A stretch of DNA of 64,000 nucleotides from Ovis canadensis (Eukaryota > Chordata > Mammalia > Artiodactyla > Bovidae): contig NC_091255.1 in the NCBI RefSeq assembly GCF_042477335.2, positions 14,672,501 to 14,736,500 on the forward strand. Direction: 5' to 3'. A model generated the notes under the pieces. It saw only the letters and a program-made list of their open reading frames with translations. It made no database searches and was not told the DNA's origin. Position numbers and translations under genes: made by a program. Positions 22,160-33,024 of this stretch are shown here, piece after piece. Numbering within the stretch: the stretch's first letter is position 1; every line of letters starts with the position of its first letter.

Positions 22160-22705
22160 TCTAGTATACATTATTTTTTTTCTCTTTCTGACTTACTTCC
22201 CTCTGTGTAATAGTCTCTAGATTCATCCACCTCATTAGGACTGACTCAAATGTGTTCCTTTTTATAACTGCATAGTATTCTATTGTATATATGTACCATA
22301 GTTTCTTTATCCATTCATCTGTCAATGGATATCTAGGTTGCTTCTAGGGGCCCCCAAGTGGGAGGAAATAGACTGCAAGTGTCAGAAGGTTTTTCCTCTT
22401 TCTCTGTACAAAATTTAAAGGAGGTTTCTTTTAAAATTCTGTGTTGTCATGACAATACCTGTTTCCACCTGAACTTAACTTTTCTCAAACCTTGAGCTAA
22501 TGTTTTTCTTAAGTTAGTTAATGATCTATGTATTTACCTTAGGCTCAGTCCTGGCTATTGTAAATAGAGCTGCAATAAACATTGGAGGGATGTTCAAGTG
22601 GGAGGGGACATGCATAAAGCTATGGCTGATTCATGTTGATGTTTGGGAGAAACCAACACAATATTGTAAAGCAATTTTTTTTAAATTAAAAATAAATAAA
22701 TTTAA
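22160..22705 (+). mobile_element. L1 fragment with 5' inversion (twin-primed type)
   Basis: The left part (22160-22346 and 22541-22590) is antisense L1 from the ORF2 C-terminal end. The right part (22591-22705) is sense L1 3' UTR (tatggctgattcatgttgat, caacacaatattgtaaagc) with an A-rich tail. An inverted internal segment followed by a sense 3' end is the arrangement produced by twin priming. A 190-bp unidentified segment (22347-22540) interrupts the inverted part. Confidence 0.65.
22347..22540. other. Unidentified 190-bp insert within L1
   Basis: The segment splits an otherwise continuous antisense L1 stretch: 'ggttgcttctag' before it and 'cctggctattgtaaatagag' after it are adjacent in intact L1s. 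It is T-rich, with cttgagctaatg-type words. It could be a fragment of a solo LTR or SINE, but I do not recognise it. Confidence 0.4.
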
Positions 22706-22944
22706 AAATTATTGCCTGTGGTTGCTTCATGTGAAATGTCAAACTCTTTCTCAATGTTAGAACTTAACTGTTATTGAGAAATTTTTAAAAAAGTCCTTAA
22801 TAAAATTACATTTGCTTATAAAGAAAAGAAAAATTGCTTACCATATGACAACATTTTTGTAAGTAAATTAAATATAAATAAGAGCTTCTGAGTAAACTCC
22901 TTAGGAATAATTACATTTTAGGAATACCTAGTTAGAAATAATCT

Positions 22945-23097
22945 CTCAAACCAACAAGGACTTCCTATATGGTAGAGGGAACTATACTCCATATCTTTCC
23001 ATATAAGCTACTATGGAAGCATATGAATCAATTAGCTGTATACCTGAACTAGCACAACATTGTAAATCAACTCCACTTATATAGAAAATTAATAAAC
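22945..23097 (+). repeat. L1 3'-end fragment
   Basis: Matches the conserved artiodactyl L1 3' end: ccaacaaggacttcctatat, gggaactatactccatat, acaacattgtaaatcaac. It is degraded. Confidence 0.7.
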
Positions 23098-24160
23098 AAT
23101 CTCTCCAGATTTTAGGCACTTGAAATTAAGAATTGTGATCAATTAAGTTAAATGATGAAAGTTCATTAAATGGGTCATTTCCAAATAAGACAAATACCAA
23201 AACATTAATTACTGAACACTAGCTTCCTTTTGCAAAAAATTAAAGGTATTTAGGGTGATTTAAAAATATGTTTGGTGCCACACTGAGATATTTTCTATGA
23301 TAAAGCACATATTAAAAAAAAATACTGGTTTTATGTTTGCCAATCTACAGAATGCTAATGCAAAAAGTTCATAATTGCTTACTTCTTAGTTTTCACTTGT
23401 AATTAAGGTTTACAGAATTGAGGATTTGAATTTAAATATGAAATTAAAGTTGCTAGAAGTAATAATGGAAACATTTCAGTATACAATAGCAAAGTAGGAT
23501 GTGTGTTTTCAGTAAAATAAATAAAAAGATAGAAGTGGAACTGCATTATGTTAAAAAAAAGAAAGAAAGTAATTTTGTCTTAGAGCTGGTTGTTCAGATT
23601 GGAAAAAATAAAAAAAGACAAACTAACGTGGATACAGAAATTTATGGAAGATTTGAGAGAAACAACCCTGAGATCAGAGTTTTGTGCATGGAAATGATTG
23701 GCTTAGAATAAATTTAATTGAGTAAATTTTAAAAGTAAGTTTGTATAAAAGCAGAATTTGTTTTTTTCTCTGCTGAGGACAGTTTTCTTAAAATACTGAT
23801 CTCCTCCCTTTAACCAGGAATCTGTTATAACTTCCTTATTTTGACTTTGAAATCTTCGGTTGTCATTTTAGTGAAATGAATAAACACTGATTCACAGTGA
23901 ACTATGATCCCGTTTTGATATTTTTGATGAAAAATTTCCCAGATCAAATTCTATTGTAGTTCTTTGACCTCTAGCCAAATTTTGGTTACTTCAAAGGACC
24001 ATTGAAACATCCCAAAGAGAGATATAAACTAACTAGGTTTATTTGGTATGCTAAATTACATGGGAAGTATTGTCAAATAAGTAAAAAATCTTCTTATTGT
24101 GTGAATAAATGTTATTAATCTAGAAATTATATGGAATTTCTAAGAATCTGGTATGTCTTG
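23098..24160. other. AT-rich intergenic DNA, nothing recognised
   Basis: No supported gene. An open frame at 23499-23711 is lysine-rich and low in complexity, so it is treated as chance. Confidence 0.3.
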
Positions 24161-24171
24161 GTAAAATGTTA

Positions 24172-24242
24172 TCAGTCTGGGAACGCATGTACACCCATGG
24201 TGGATTTATGTCAATGTATGGCAAAACCAAAAAAAAAAAAAT
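24172..24242 (+). repeat. L1 3'-terminal fragment with poly(A)
   Basis: A short sense L1 end (gtcaatgtatggcaaaacc followed by about 14 A). It is a severely 5'-truncated insertion. Confidence 0.7.
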
Positions 24243-24452
24243 TTATCAGTCATAATTTAAGTCATTATCTTAAAATGTTGTATGTCACAGCTGTAACCAA
24301 ATTCGTCTGTCAGTTGTGCAGTGAGCAGGTCTTTAACCATGCCTTCTTAAAACTGGTAACAAAAAGGGTTATTTATATAGCACTGTGTGAAATAGTGAAT
24401 ATGGTTATAAATTTATGGTTTCTATCTAAAGTATTACTTACTTTCAATCTTT

Positions 24453-24531
24453 CTTTTCCAGATAAGTCTTTTATAAAAGTCTTTATAAAAGACTTATAAA
24501 AAAGACTTTATAAAAGACTTATCTGGAAAAG
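24453..24531. repeat. Long hairpin: perfect 25-bp inverted repeat
   Basis: The left arm 24453-24477 and right arm 24507-24531 are exact reverse complements (core ccagataagtcttttataaa). The 29-nt loop is itself nearly palindromic around tttataaa. It is not part of a recognised transposon. Confidence 0.9.
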
Positions 24532-24539
24532 ACTCTCAC

Positions 24540-25250
24540 CCTCAAACTAATTATGAGTTACAGCAACTTGGTGAATTATAACTTTTAAGCAGAATTGAAA
24601 TGTTTATCTTTTCTCTTTCCTTGATCCCTCCAGAGACTGGAAACTCGGGTTTACAGAAACTTTTAAAATCAACCAGGTTAGGAAAGCAACCTCCTAACAT
24701 GTTCAGGAATCTCAAAGTATTTGGGGCCCTTGAAAAGGGAGAGATTGACTCAAATCTGTAGTTAACACAGGTGAAATCTGTGACAAGACTTTGGCATGAC
24801 TTTCCTGGCTTTAGGAGGCCTTTTAAAAATTCAGTCTGAATTTCCATATAAAAGGTTTTAGCAAAACCTATTTCAAAAGGCCTGTATGTTCTCATGTGTA
24901 TAAGTCATCAGGCCAAGTTTATTGAAACCAGAGTTATTTTGCAAACAAACTCGTCTTGTTTTGGTAGAAATGAGGGTAATTTTAGGGAGAAAAAGATTAT
25001 GTTTATGTGGATAGTAAATTCAAGTTGTGTTAATAGAAATCTTTATTTACCAAGAATCACTTCCCACATAGCTCTGCTATTACATTGTTGTAACTTTTAG
25101 TCGAATTATTAAAAGGACACTCTAGTTTGTTTCTGAAGTGCCATTCATTAGTATGTCTTTGAATGAAGATCAGATGCCCCATGACCTGCAACCAAAGGAT
25201 TATTCATGCTGGAAAAGGCATGATTTAAAGGACCATCTCCAACCTGTGTG
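24540..25250. other. Intergenic, nothing recognised
   Basis: No gene or repeat supported. Confidence 0.3.
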
Positions 25251-25254
25251 TATG

Positions 25255-25455
25255 CGTGAAGTCGCTCAGTCGTGTCCGACTCTTTGCGACCCCATGGACT
25301 GTAGCCTACCAGGCTCCTCTGTCCATGGGATTTTCCAAGCAATAGTACTGGAGTGGATTGCCATTTCCTTCTCCAGGGGATCGTCCCGACCCAGGGATCG
25401 AACTCAGGTCTCCCGCATTGTAGACAGATGCTTTATTGTCTAAGCCACCAGGGCA
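25255..25455 (-). mobile_element. Bov-tA SINE
   Basis: A well-preserved antisense Bov-tA: gtcgctcagtcgtgtccgac at the left and the antisense tRNA-like head (taagccaccaggg) at the right. Confidence 0.88.
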
Positions 25456-27016
25456 AATGGAAGGATTCTTATCAGGTACTCTTCACTAGCTCATGCATAT
25501 TTCATCTGAAGGAAATTGATGCTTTGATTACTGCTTTCACTTAGAGAGGGACCTTACAATGTACTGGACTATACTCAGGCTACTGATCTCAAAATCACCT
25601 TTAACCAATGTTCACACAGAGGGCAAACTACCAGACAGGGTGGTAGGAAGAAGTAGACAGGTGATCTAAGTTGCCAAAGCAGGCCTGCAGACTGATTACT
25701 TTGATAATTGCTTGTACTTGCTTATGAAATGAATGTATTTCATGATCTTATATACAGATAAATTTAGTTGAATTATTGAGTTTATGGCCAATTGCTTATT
25801 TCCAGTACTTCTAGATTAACTTGAGTGGATTTCTCCACTCAAGGCTGTAAATGGATGACCCTTAGGAAATTATTCTAGAAGGAAGAAGCTATAGTTCTTT
25901 TGACATTGATATTACTGGATGAGATTCTCTCATTTGGCCAGTCAATCATAGCTGCTCTGATCATTGTCATAAACATAAAAGATCTTTCCCCTTCTGTTGG
26001 AAACAGTTAAACAATAGTAAGTGTGACCTGCTTAATATTAATAGTATGAAGAAATGTGACTGGGTGCTTTATGAACAATGCCAAGATATCATTTCCTTCA
26101 AAGATAAGGATTGGTACTGAATACATTAAGTCAGATGAGTTGTGGATATACTGGGTAGCACCTAATGGAAGTTCTTATTTTGAATTCTTACCTATAACCT
26201 TACAAATACTACTAACTCTATTACTTATATTCTGCCTATTTCGTACTCTGATAAAATAATGATTAGATGACTTGAAGCAGTTGACAAGACATATAGTTTT
26301 ATATAAGATCAATAATAGTAATAGTGTAACTTCAAATGTGGGAAGAAGCAACCAGGGGGAGTTGTTTTCTGGACCATGACGCACTAGTAAGACAGGTGGT
26401 CCTGAGACTTGGCAGTGGTTGATAGGGCCTAGTCCAGCAATAGCACCCTGAGAGGCCTAAGAATGAAATCTTGGCCTGACCTAGGAACAAGCAATCCTAG
26501 CACTCTGACACAAAATAATCATGAAGTGCCTCCTAGGCTATGGTCCAATTTGTGACCATGAGAAGGCACTGCCAATTAAAACTTGGCACTTGCAACCTGT
26601 CACTACAAGTAAGATATCAGTAGCCACTGCAGTTGGTGACCTTCGGCACAGCCTGAAAGGAGTTCAGGGTGGAGGTCAGCAATAAGGCACTCTTTTTTAC
26701 TGAGAAATTCTGGCAGAACAGGCCTTCAGATATCTAGATATTTTCAGAGGAAGATTTCATCAGTCCAATTTCTTTCATCTTCTTCTATCTAGACAATCAC
26801 TGAAGTCTTTAATAGACACATCTGATCCTCATGACGAATAGCAACATTTTTGTGACTGACAGGAACCTTCTGCCAACATGTGTGCTTGATTGCATGTATC
26901 CTCCTTCACTAAAATCACAGACATACTGACCTCCCCTTCCGCAAGCTCTTCAGAGCAGTTCCTCAGAGTGATTTGAATAACTTTCTCCAGGGCTATAGTC
27001 CTCATTTTGCTCACCA
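25456..27016. other. Intergenic, nothing recognised
   Basis: About 1.5 kb without a supported gene or clearly recognised repeat. A run of 14 C at 27017-27030 follows. Confidence 0.3.
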
Positions 27017-27030
27017 CCCCCCCCCCCCCC
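27017..27030. repeat. Poly(C) run
   Basis: Fourteen consecutive C, about 27 bp left of the target-site duplication of the U6-L1 insertion. Assembly length may be unreliable here. Confidence 0.9.
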
Positions 27031-27068
27031 GAAAAACTTAACTCACAACTCTCATGCTCTGTATTATT

Positions 27069-28996
27069 ATTATTTTTTTTAACTTTTTTTAAAAATTTTA
27101 ATATCTTTAATTCTTACATGTGTTCCCAAACATGAACCCCCTCCCACCTCCCTCCCCATAACATCTCTCTGGGTCATCCCCATGCACCAGCCCCAAGCAT
27201 GCTGCATCCTGCATCAGACATAGGCTAGCGATTCAATTCTTACATGATAGTATACATGTTTCAATGCCATTCTCCCAAATCATCCCACCCTCTCCCTCTC
27301 CCTCTGAGTCCAAAGGTCCGTTATACACATCTGTGTCTCTTTCCCTGTCTTGCATACAGGGTCGTCATTGCCATCTTCCTAAATTCCATATATATGTGTT
27401 AGTATACTGTATTGGTGTTTTTCTTTCTGGCTTACTTCACTCTGTATAATCGGCTCCAGTTTCATCCATCTCATCAGAACTGATTCAAATGAATTCTTTT
27501 TTATGGCTGAGTAATACTCCATTGTGTATATGTACCACAGCTTTCTTATCCATTCATCTGCTGATGGACATCTAGGTTGTTTCCATGTCCTGGCTATTAT
27601 AAACAGTGCTGCGATGAACATTGGGGTACATGTGTCTCTTTCAATTCTGGTTTCCTCCGTGTGTATGCCCAGCAGTGGGATTGCTGGGTCATAAGGTAGT
27701 TCTATTTGCAATTTTTTAAGGAATCTCCATACTGTTCTCCATAGTGGCTGTACTAGTTTGCATTCCCACCAACAGTGTAGGAGGGTTCCCTTTTCTCCAC
27801 ACCCTCTCCAGCATTTATTGCTTGCAGATTTTTGGATCGCAGCCATTCTGACTGGTGTGAAGTGGTACCTCATTGTGGTTTTGATTTGCATTTCTCTAAT
27901 AATGAGTGATGTTGAGCATCTTTTCATGTGTTTGTTAGCCATCCGTATGTCTTCTTTGGAGAAATGTCTATTTAGTTCTTTGGCCCATTTTTTGATTGGG
28001 TCATTTATTTTTCTGGAATTGAGCTGCATAAGTTGCTTGTATATTTTTGAGATTAGTTGTTTGTCAGTTGCTTCATTTGCTATTATTTTCTTCCATTCAG
28101 AAGGCTGTCTTTTCACCTTGCTTATATTTTCCTTTGTTGTGCAGAAGCTTTTAATTTTTATTAGATCCCATTTGTTTATTTTTGCTTTTATTTCCAGTAT
28201 TCTTGGAGGTGGATCATAGAGGATCCTGCTGTGATTTATGTCTGAGAGTGTTTTGCCTATGTTCTCCTCTAGGAGTTTTATAGTTTCTGATCTTACATTT
28301 AGATCTTTAATCCATTTTGAGTTTATTTTTGTGTGCGGTGTTAGAAAGTGATCTAGTTTCATTCTTTTACAAGTGGTTGACCAGTTTTCCCAGCACCACT
28401 TGTTAAAGAGATTGTCTTTACTCCATTGTATATTCTTGCCTCCTTTGTCAAAGATAAGGTGTCCATATGTGTGTGGATTTATCTCTGGGCTTTCTATTTT
28501 GTTCCATTGATCTATATTTGTGTCTTTGTGCCAGTACCATACTGTCTTGATGACTGTGGCTTTGTAGTAGAGCCTGAAGTCAGGCAAGTTGATTCCTCCA
28601 GTTCCATTCTTCTTTCTCAAGATTGCTTTGGCTACTCGAGGTTTTTTGTATTTCCATACAAATCTTGAAATTATTTGTTCTAGTTCTGTGAAAAATGTGG
28701 CTGGTAGCTTGATAGGGATTGCATTGAATTTGTAAATTGCTTTGGGTAGTATACTCATTTTCACTATATTGATTCTTCCGATCCATGAACATGGTATATT
28801 TCTCCATCTATTAGTGTCCTCTTTGATTTCTTTCATCAGTGTTTTATAGTTTTCTATATATAGGTCTTTAGTTTCTTTGGGTAGATATATTCCTAAGTAT
28901 TTTATTCTTTTCATTGCAATGGTGAATGGAATTGTTTCCTTAATTCCTTTTTCTACTTTCTCATTATTAGTGTATAGGAATGCAAGGGATTTCTGT
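27069..28996 (-). mobile_element. L1_BT-type 3' fragment of a U6-L1 chimera
   Basis: A young 5'-truncated L1 (about 1.93 kb) holds the ORF2 C-terminal half, including the zinc-knuckle-like C-terminal motif [18 protein letters not shown], the 3' UTR and an A-rich tail at the left. An open frame of 550 codons runs from 29031 to 27379. By eye, about 98% of the shared residues match the near full-length L1 at 43566-45782. The upstream end (28996) joins the 3' end of a U6 snRNA copy, and matching 11-12 bp target-site duplications enclose both parts. They therefore integrated as one molecule. Confidence 0.92.
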
Positions 28997-29046
28997 AAAA
29001 ATATGGAACGCTTCACGAATTTGAGTGTCATCCTTGCGCAGGGGCC

Positions 29047-29097
<51 letters not shown>

Positions 29098-29103
29098 GAG
29101 CAC
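28997..29103 (-). pseudogene. RNU6 pseudogene: U6 snRNA retrocopy, full length
   Basis: All 107 nt of U6 are present on the minus strand: the 5' stem-loop (gtgctcgcttcggcagcac), the ACAGAGA box, and the terminal oligo-U. I find a single mismatch from the U6 sequence I remember (ACACGC to ACACTC). The DNA upstream of its 5' end is ordinary target sequence with no TATA box or proximal sequence element in view. It should therefore be transcriptionally dead, although the RNA sequence is almost intact. Confidence 0.93.
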
Positions 29104-29114
29104 TCTGTATTATT

Positions 29115-29560
29115 TTTTGTCAACACCTTCAGACTAAAAATGTTAAATAAAATGTTCTCATTTTTGATAAGCAACTGTACCACCATCTCTTGTATCCTAC
29201 ATAATTTAAGGCAGTCATTGCTCTAAGGTCTCTTGAAGGTTGGGCCAAAAACAAATCCAAAGTTTTCTGCATCCCTAAGATTCCTCTTTCAATGGAGGAT
29301 CATTTTGAAAAATAGACATAAAGGAGTATGACAATGTAAGTCATGGTGTGTAGCATTGCGCTCTATCACTAAAAGAAAAGCAAGATTCACCATAAAGCTT
29401 TGTGTCCACTTGTCAAATAAAGCTAGTTTTAGTTTAGCTTAATTAAATAAGCATATTTTTAGATTTTTCAGCATTAAATACTTTTATTCTACCTTTGTCT
29501 GCTGAAAGTCATATAAGTTCGTATTATCTCTATCGCAGAATCTGTAGCAAGAAAGATAGC
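29115..29560. other. Intergenic, nothing recognised
   Basis: No gene or repeat supported. Confidence 0.3.
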
Positions 29561-29565
29561 AAGCT

Positions 29566-30055
29566 GGACTTCCCTGGTGGTCCAGTGTTTCAGAATCCTC
29601 CTGACAACGCAGGGGCTATGGGTTTTATCCCTGTTCCAGGAAGATTCACCATGCCTCTGTGCAACTGGGCATGTGCACCACAGCTGCTGAAGCCTGTGTG
29701 CTCTAGAGTTCATGCCCTGCAACAAAAGCATGTGCGCTTAGTGTCTCAGTCAGGTCCGACTCACTGAGACACTTTGTAGCCCACCAGGCTCCTCTATCCA
29801 TGGCATTTTACTGGCAAGAATCCTGGAGTGGGTTGCCATTTCTTCCTCCAGGGGATCTTCCAGACCCAGGGACTGAACTCGTATCTTCTGTGTCTGCTGT
29901 GTTGCAGGCGGGTTCTTTATCCACCCAGCCATCAGGGAAACCCATAGCAAGATAAGCCACAGCAATAAGAAGCCCATGTGAACTGCAAATGAAGTGTAAA
30001 CCCACTCACCACAACTAGAGACGGCCTGTGCAGCAAGGATTTCCACAATCTTTTT
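29566..30055 (+). mobile_element. CHR-type tRNA SINE interrupted by a Bov-tA
   Basis: The left part (29566-29726) starts ctggacttccctggtggtcc, a tRNA-derived head, and continues through accacagctgctgaagcc to ccctgcaacaaaag. The right part (29945-30055) continues the same consensus: 'ataagccacagcaataagaag', then 'ccacaactagagacggcc'. A Bov-tA lies between them. Family naming as cetartiodactyl CHR SINE is from memory. Confidence 0.7.
29730..29943 (-). mobile_element. Bov-tA SINE nested in a CHR SINE
   Basis: Antisense Bov-tA: cactttgtagcccaccaggc, tggagtgggttgccatttct, then gcaggcgggttctttatcc and the antisense tRNA-like head (catcagggaaac). It splits the older SINE. Confidence 0.85.
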
Positions 30056-30204
30056 GGGACTTCCCAGTCTACATAATTGTGTGAGTCAAATCCCTGTGAT
30101 AAAGTTGAATTTGGATAAACATTAGTCAAAACACAGAGAATTTCCTTTACAATTTGAGAAAGTAAAAGAACTAGATTCAGTCAAAGCACAGAAGTAAGTA
30201 ATAA

Positions 30205-30320
30205 TAGTGAAGGTTTACTTACCACTTTCAAAATGCCAAGCACACTCTGAACATTTCACTCATTAGAATGTTTCATCCTAACACATCTGTAGGTATAAAG
30301 ACTGTAATAGAGCAGGGAAC
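30205..30320 (-). repeat. MIR SINE (antisense)
   Basis: Follows the antisense MIR order: aataatagtgaaggtttact, aaaatgccaagcacactctg, acatttcactcattagaatg. Old and degraded. Confidence 0.6.
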
Positions 30321-31735
30321 TTTATTTTGTGCCCAGCTATACACTCCATATATAGAACACACACAATTTTCAACTCTCTGATGAATAAATGAATGAATCA
30401 AAAGTGGAACAACACCCTAAAGCCCTAGGATCTCCATCTGACCTTATGGCAGAAAGATGGATATAAAAATGAAAACTTTATCTCATGTTCCACTTATTTC
30501 TTAATAAAAGAGTGAGCTCTTAGAACAATGAACTTTTAGAACTTTTAACAAATAGATTTTTCTTGCATTTTAGTTATTTTTTGCTTAGTTTTATTGATTA
30601 AAAATTTAAAAATGATTCTGCATTCTGTTTGAATACCTTTGGAGGATGTATAATGACTGTTTAGAAGTTGACACTTTCAAAGTTATCATTGGTGTAGATA
30701 GGGGAGGAGAGAGGCAAAACACTTCAAGAAAAGAAGAGCTTTTCATTTTCAGGTCAGGATGCTGGCAGTTAAGAAAATCTGATTCTCTCAGGGACAGGTG
30801 TGGAGGTTGGTGGGGTGGGGAGCAGTTATTAAACCCATTTTCTCCTACGTATTTTACTTAATTCCTCTCTAGTGGTTCATAAACTGAGAAGAAGCCAGTG
30901 AAAACCAAGCAGGCCAAAAATGGTACTTAGAGCTCAGTGAAGGATACACAGCAACTTTTCTTCTATGAAAGCTTATGAGGGACCAGATCTGTTTCTAAGT
31001 GGTCATGGTTTCTGCTTACCAATGAACTTGGAGCTTCATTTTTCCAGGGACAGTGAATAAACTCTTTCTTAGGAGCCTAATTTCAGGCTGGTGTTGAATA
31101 ATTGCTGGATTGCTGAAAGCATCCAAATAGGAGCTCCTGTTTGCTTCCAGCTACTTCAGGCTCTTGTAAACAGCATTTGCTTTCCATCACAAGCTAGGAA
31201 ATGTGCCTGTGCAGCCAAGGTGCTGGGTCCCTGGAGAGGGTGTGCAAGGAGGCTGTTTTCTCACGTCTCATTTGGTTTATAACATGCTGGCAGGGTTGAA
31301 TAATCACTAAAGCTCCATGTCTTCCCATCCAATTATATTCCAATAATTTATGAAACATCCAGCAATCTGCTGGAGGACTAGGAGATCAACCAGATGTTTC
31401 CTGATGCAAAGTCAGAGCACTCGCATCTCATGAGAGGGGAGGACTGATGGGCACACACACCTCCTGACATCACTGGGTGAGGCCTGCAGATTTTCTAAGT
31501 AGAGAAGCTTGGCCAGGGAAGAGTTCAGCTGGCAGATCTGAGCTGGAATTAACTCATCCAGATAACTAGGAAGAAGGACTCAGCAATTTAAGCCTGTTTA
31601 TTCTCCAGGAGGAGTTAGACCCTGCATTCCCTGAATATCCCAGGGCTCTAGGAGAATCTCCACCACAGCTCCCTGGGTACAGTCAGGATCACGTTCACCA
31701 TATTCCACCCCCAACACTTCTTGTCTGAGCTGGAC
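30321..31735. other. Intergenic, nothing recognised
   Basis: About 1.4 kb without supported genes or clearly recognised repeats. Confidence 0.3.
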
Positions 31736-31739
31736 CTAG

Positions 31740-32215
31740 CGACCTGCTTATAAAGAGCAGACCATGCTAGAATTGGTGTAAAGAAGAGCAACAGTGATGG
31801 GATGTCATCCAGAGATTAGACTATGAAAAACTGTGATGTCCTTCTTGCTCATTTTCTCTCTCTGGAGCTTCTTGCTTCCTCTGATGAAGCAAGTCGCCAT
31901 TTGGGAGCTGCTGTCTGGAGAGGCTGAGTGTGGTCTTTTGACTGGCAGCCAGTCAGAAGCTGAGACCCTCTGCCCAACAGGCTGGGGGGAACTGAGTCCT
32001 TCCAGTAGTCTTCTGAGTGAGACTGAAGAGAATCCGTCTCTGTGCTGTCTGGCTTTGCAAGGACTGCAGTCCCAGAGGACCCCTGCCTGCAGCCTTGAGA
32101 GACTCTGAGCCAGACACCAGGACCAGCTCAACCACACCCAGGCTCCAGACACACTGAAACTCTGAGATAAGAAATGTTGTTTATAGTCAATAAATTCTGG
32201 CTACTTAATGATAGG
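31740..32215 (+). repeat. Probable MLT1-type solo LTR (ERVL-MaLR)
   Basis: Ordered words resemble the MLT1 LTR: tcttgctcattttctctctc, gatgaagcaagtcgccattt, ttgagagactctgagccaga, ctgaaactctgagataagaa, then a late AATAAA-type word (agtcaataaattc). No internal viral genes adjoin it. The small open frames inside it are not genes. The assignment rests on recall of the consensus. Confidence 0.55.
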
Positions 32216-32219
32216 CAAC

Positions 32220-32445
32220 TCACTACAGTCAGGTCTCTGCTCAAGTGTCTCCCTGTTTATAGTAGTCTCTCGCCTCCTGAACCAAGAAGGCCAGCAAAAC
32301 GGATCCCCCATTATCCTCTATATCCTTGCTCATCTTCATTTTTCCTTATGGAAAATTATTGCTGCTTACTTTTATATTACATATTTATTGATTAGCTGGC
32401 TTCCCTGCTAGAATGAAAATCCAATGAACACCATTTCTGTCATTT
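32220..32445 (+). repeat. L2 LINE fragment
   Basis: Matches L2 near its 3' end: 'caggtctctgctcaagtgtc' at 32230-32249, then 'ttatattacatatttattg', then 'ctgctagaatgaaaatccaa'. It has no coding capacity. Confidence 0.7.
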
Positions 32446-32779
32446 TCTTGGTAAATAAGATGAATATATATCTGCCCCAATGCTGCTTAGATATGTTCAT
32501 CAAATACTTATTACAGGGCTGGTATATACCAGGTCCAGTGATTACAGATTCCCTGGTATCTAGGTCAGTAAATTTCTAAATAGATGTAGATAGACTGGTA
32601 GATATCTCCATTGGCCTTAGTTTTGCTCTCAGAAATAATAAAGAACATATCAATTCTGTTCCACAAACCCAGTTCTAATTGTTCTGTTAACTCTACTTTT
32701 TTGGGTATAAGATCTGGTTATTAAATTTATTTTGTATGCTGTAGAGTTTTTTTGGAGTTTAAGCATGGGAATTTTACTT

Positions 32780-33024
32780 TAGTATATTTTAAATTTTAAT
32801 TGAAGTTTGGTTGATTTTTAGTGTGTTAGTTTCAAGTGTGCAACAAAGTGAATCAGTTATACATACACACACTCTTTTTTAGATTCTTTCCCCATAGAGG
32901 CCACTACAAGAATATGAGTAGCATTCTCTGTGCTCTACGGTAGGTCCTTGTTAGTTACGTAATTTATATATAGGAGGGTGTATGTGTCAGTCTCAGTCTT
33001 CCAATTTATCCGCCCCCCATAGAT
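32780..33024 (-). repeat. L1 3'-end fragment (antisense)
   Basis: Antisense artiodactyl L1 3' end: 'tgttagtttcaagtgtgcaa', 'aagtgaatcagttatacata', 'ctctgtgctctacggtaggt'. Diverged. Confidence 0.7.

Larger units (their letters stand above)
27057..29114 (-). mobile_element. U6 snRNA-L1 chimeric retropseudogene, with target-site duplications
   Basis: The insertion is bounded by (c)tctgtattatt at 27057-27068 and 29103-29114. Reading the minus strand gives full-length U6 (107 nt), then L1 from mid-ORF2 to its 3' end, then the A-rich tail. This matches the class of U6/L1 chimeras explained by template switching of the L1 reverse transcriptase from L1 RNA to U6 RNA during target-primed reverse transcription. 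The composite structure and the shared duplication are seen directly; the mechanism is established knowledge of the class. Confidence 0.9.

Noticed and set aside
27758-28219. 153-codon plus-strand frame, also seen at 44942-45403 on the other strand
   Set aside because: It is the antisense shadow of L1 ORF2 in two copies of the same element.
28997-29103. Functional U6 snRNA gene
   Set aside because: Its promoter is absent: upstream DNA is L1 target site, and the copy is joined to L1 within one target-site duplication.
29566-29726. A tRNA gene
   Set aside because: The tRNA-like head belongs to a SINE; it does not fold into a complete tRNA.
31833-32108. A 91-codon frame with a hydrophobic start resembling a signal peptide (MMSFLLIFSLWSFLLPLM)
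   Set aside because: The region matches an MLT1-type LTR consensus, whose pyrimidine-rich part yields such hydrophobic chance frames.
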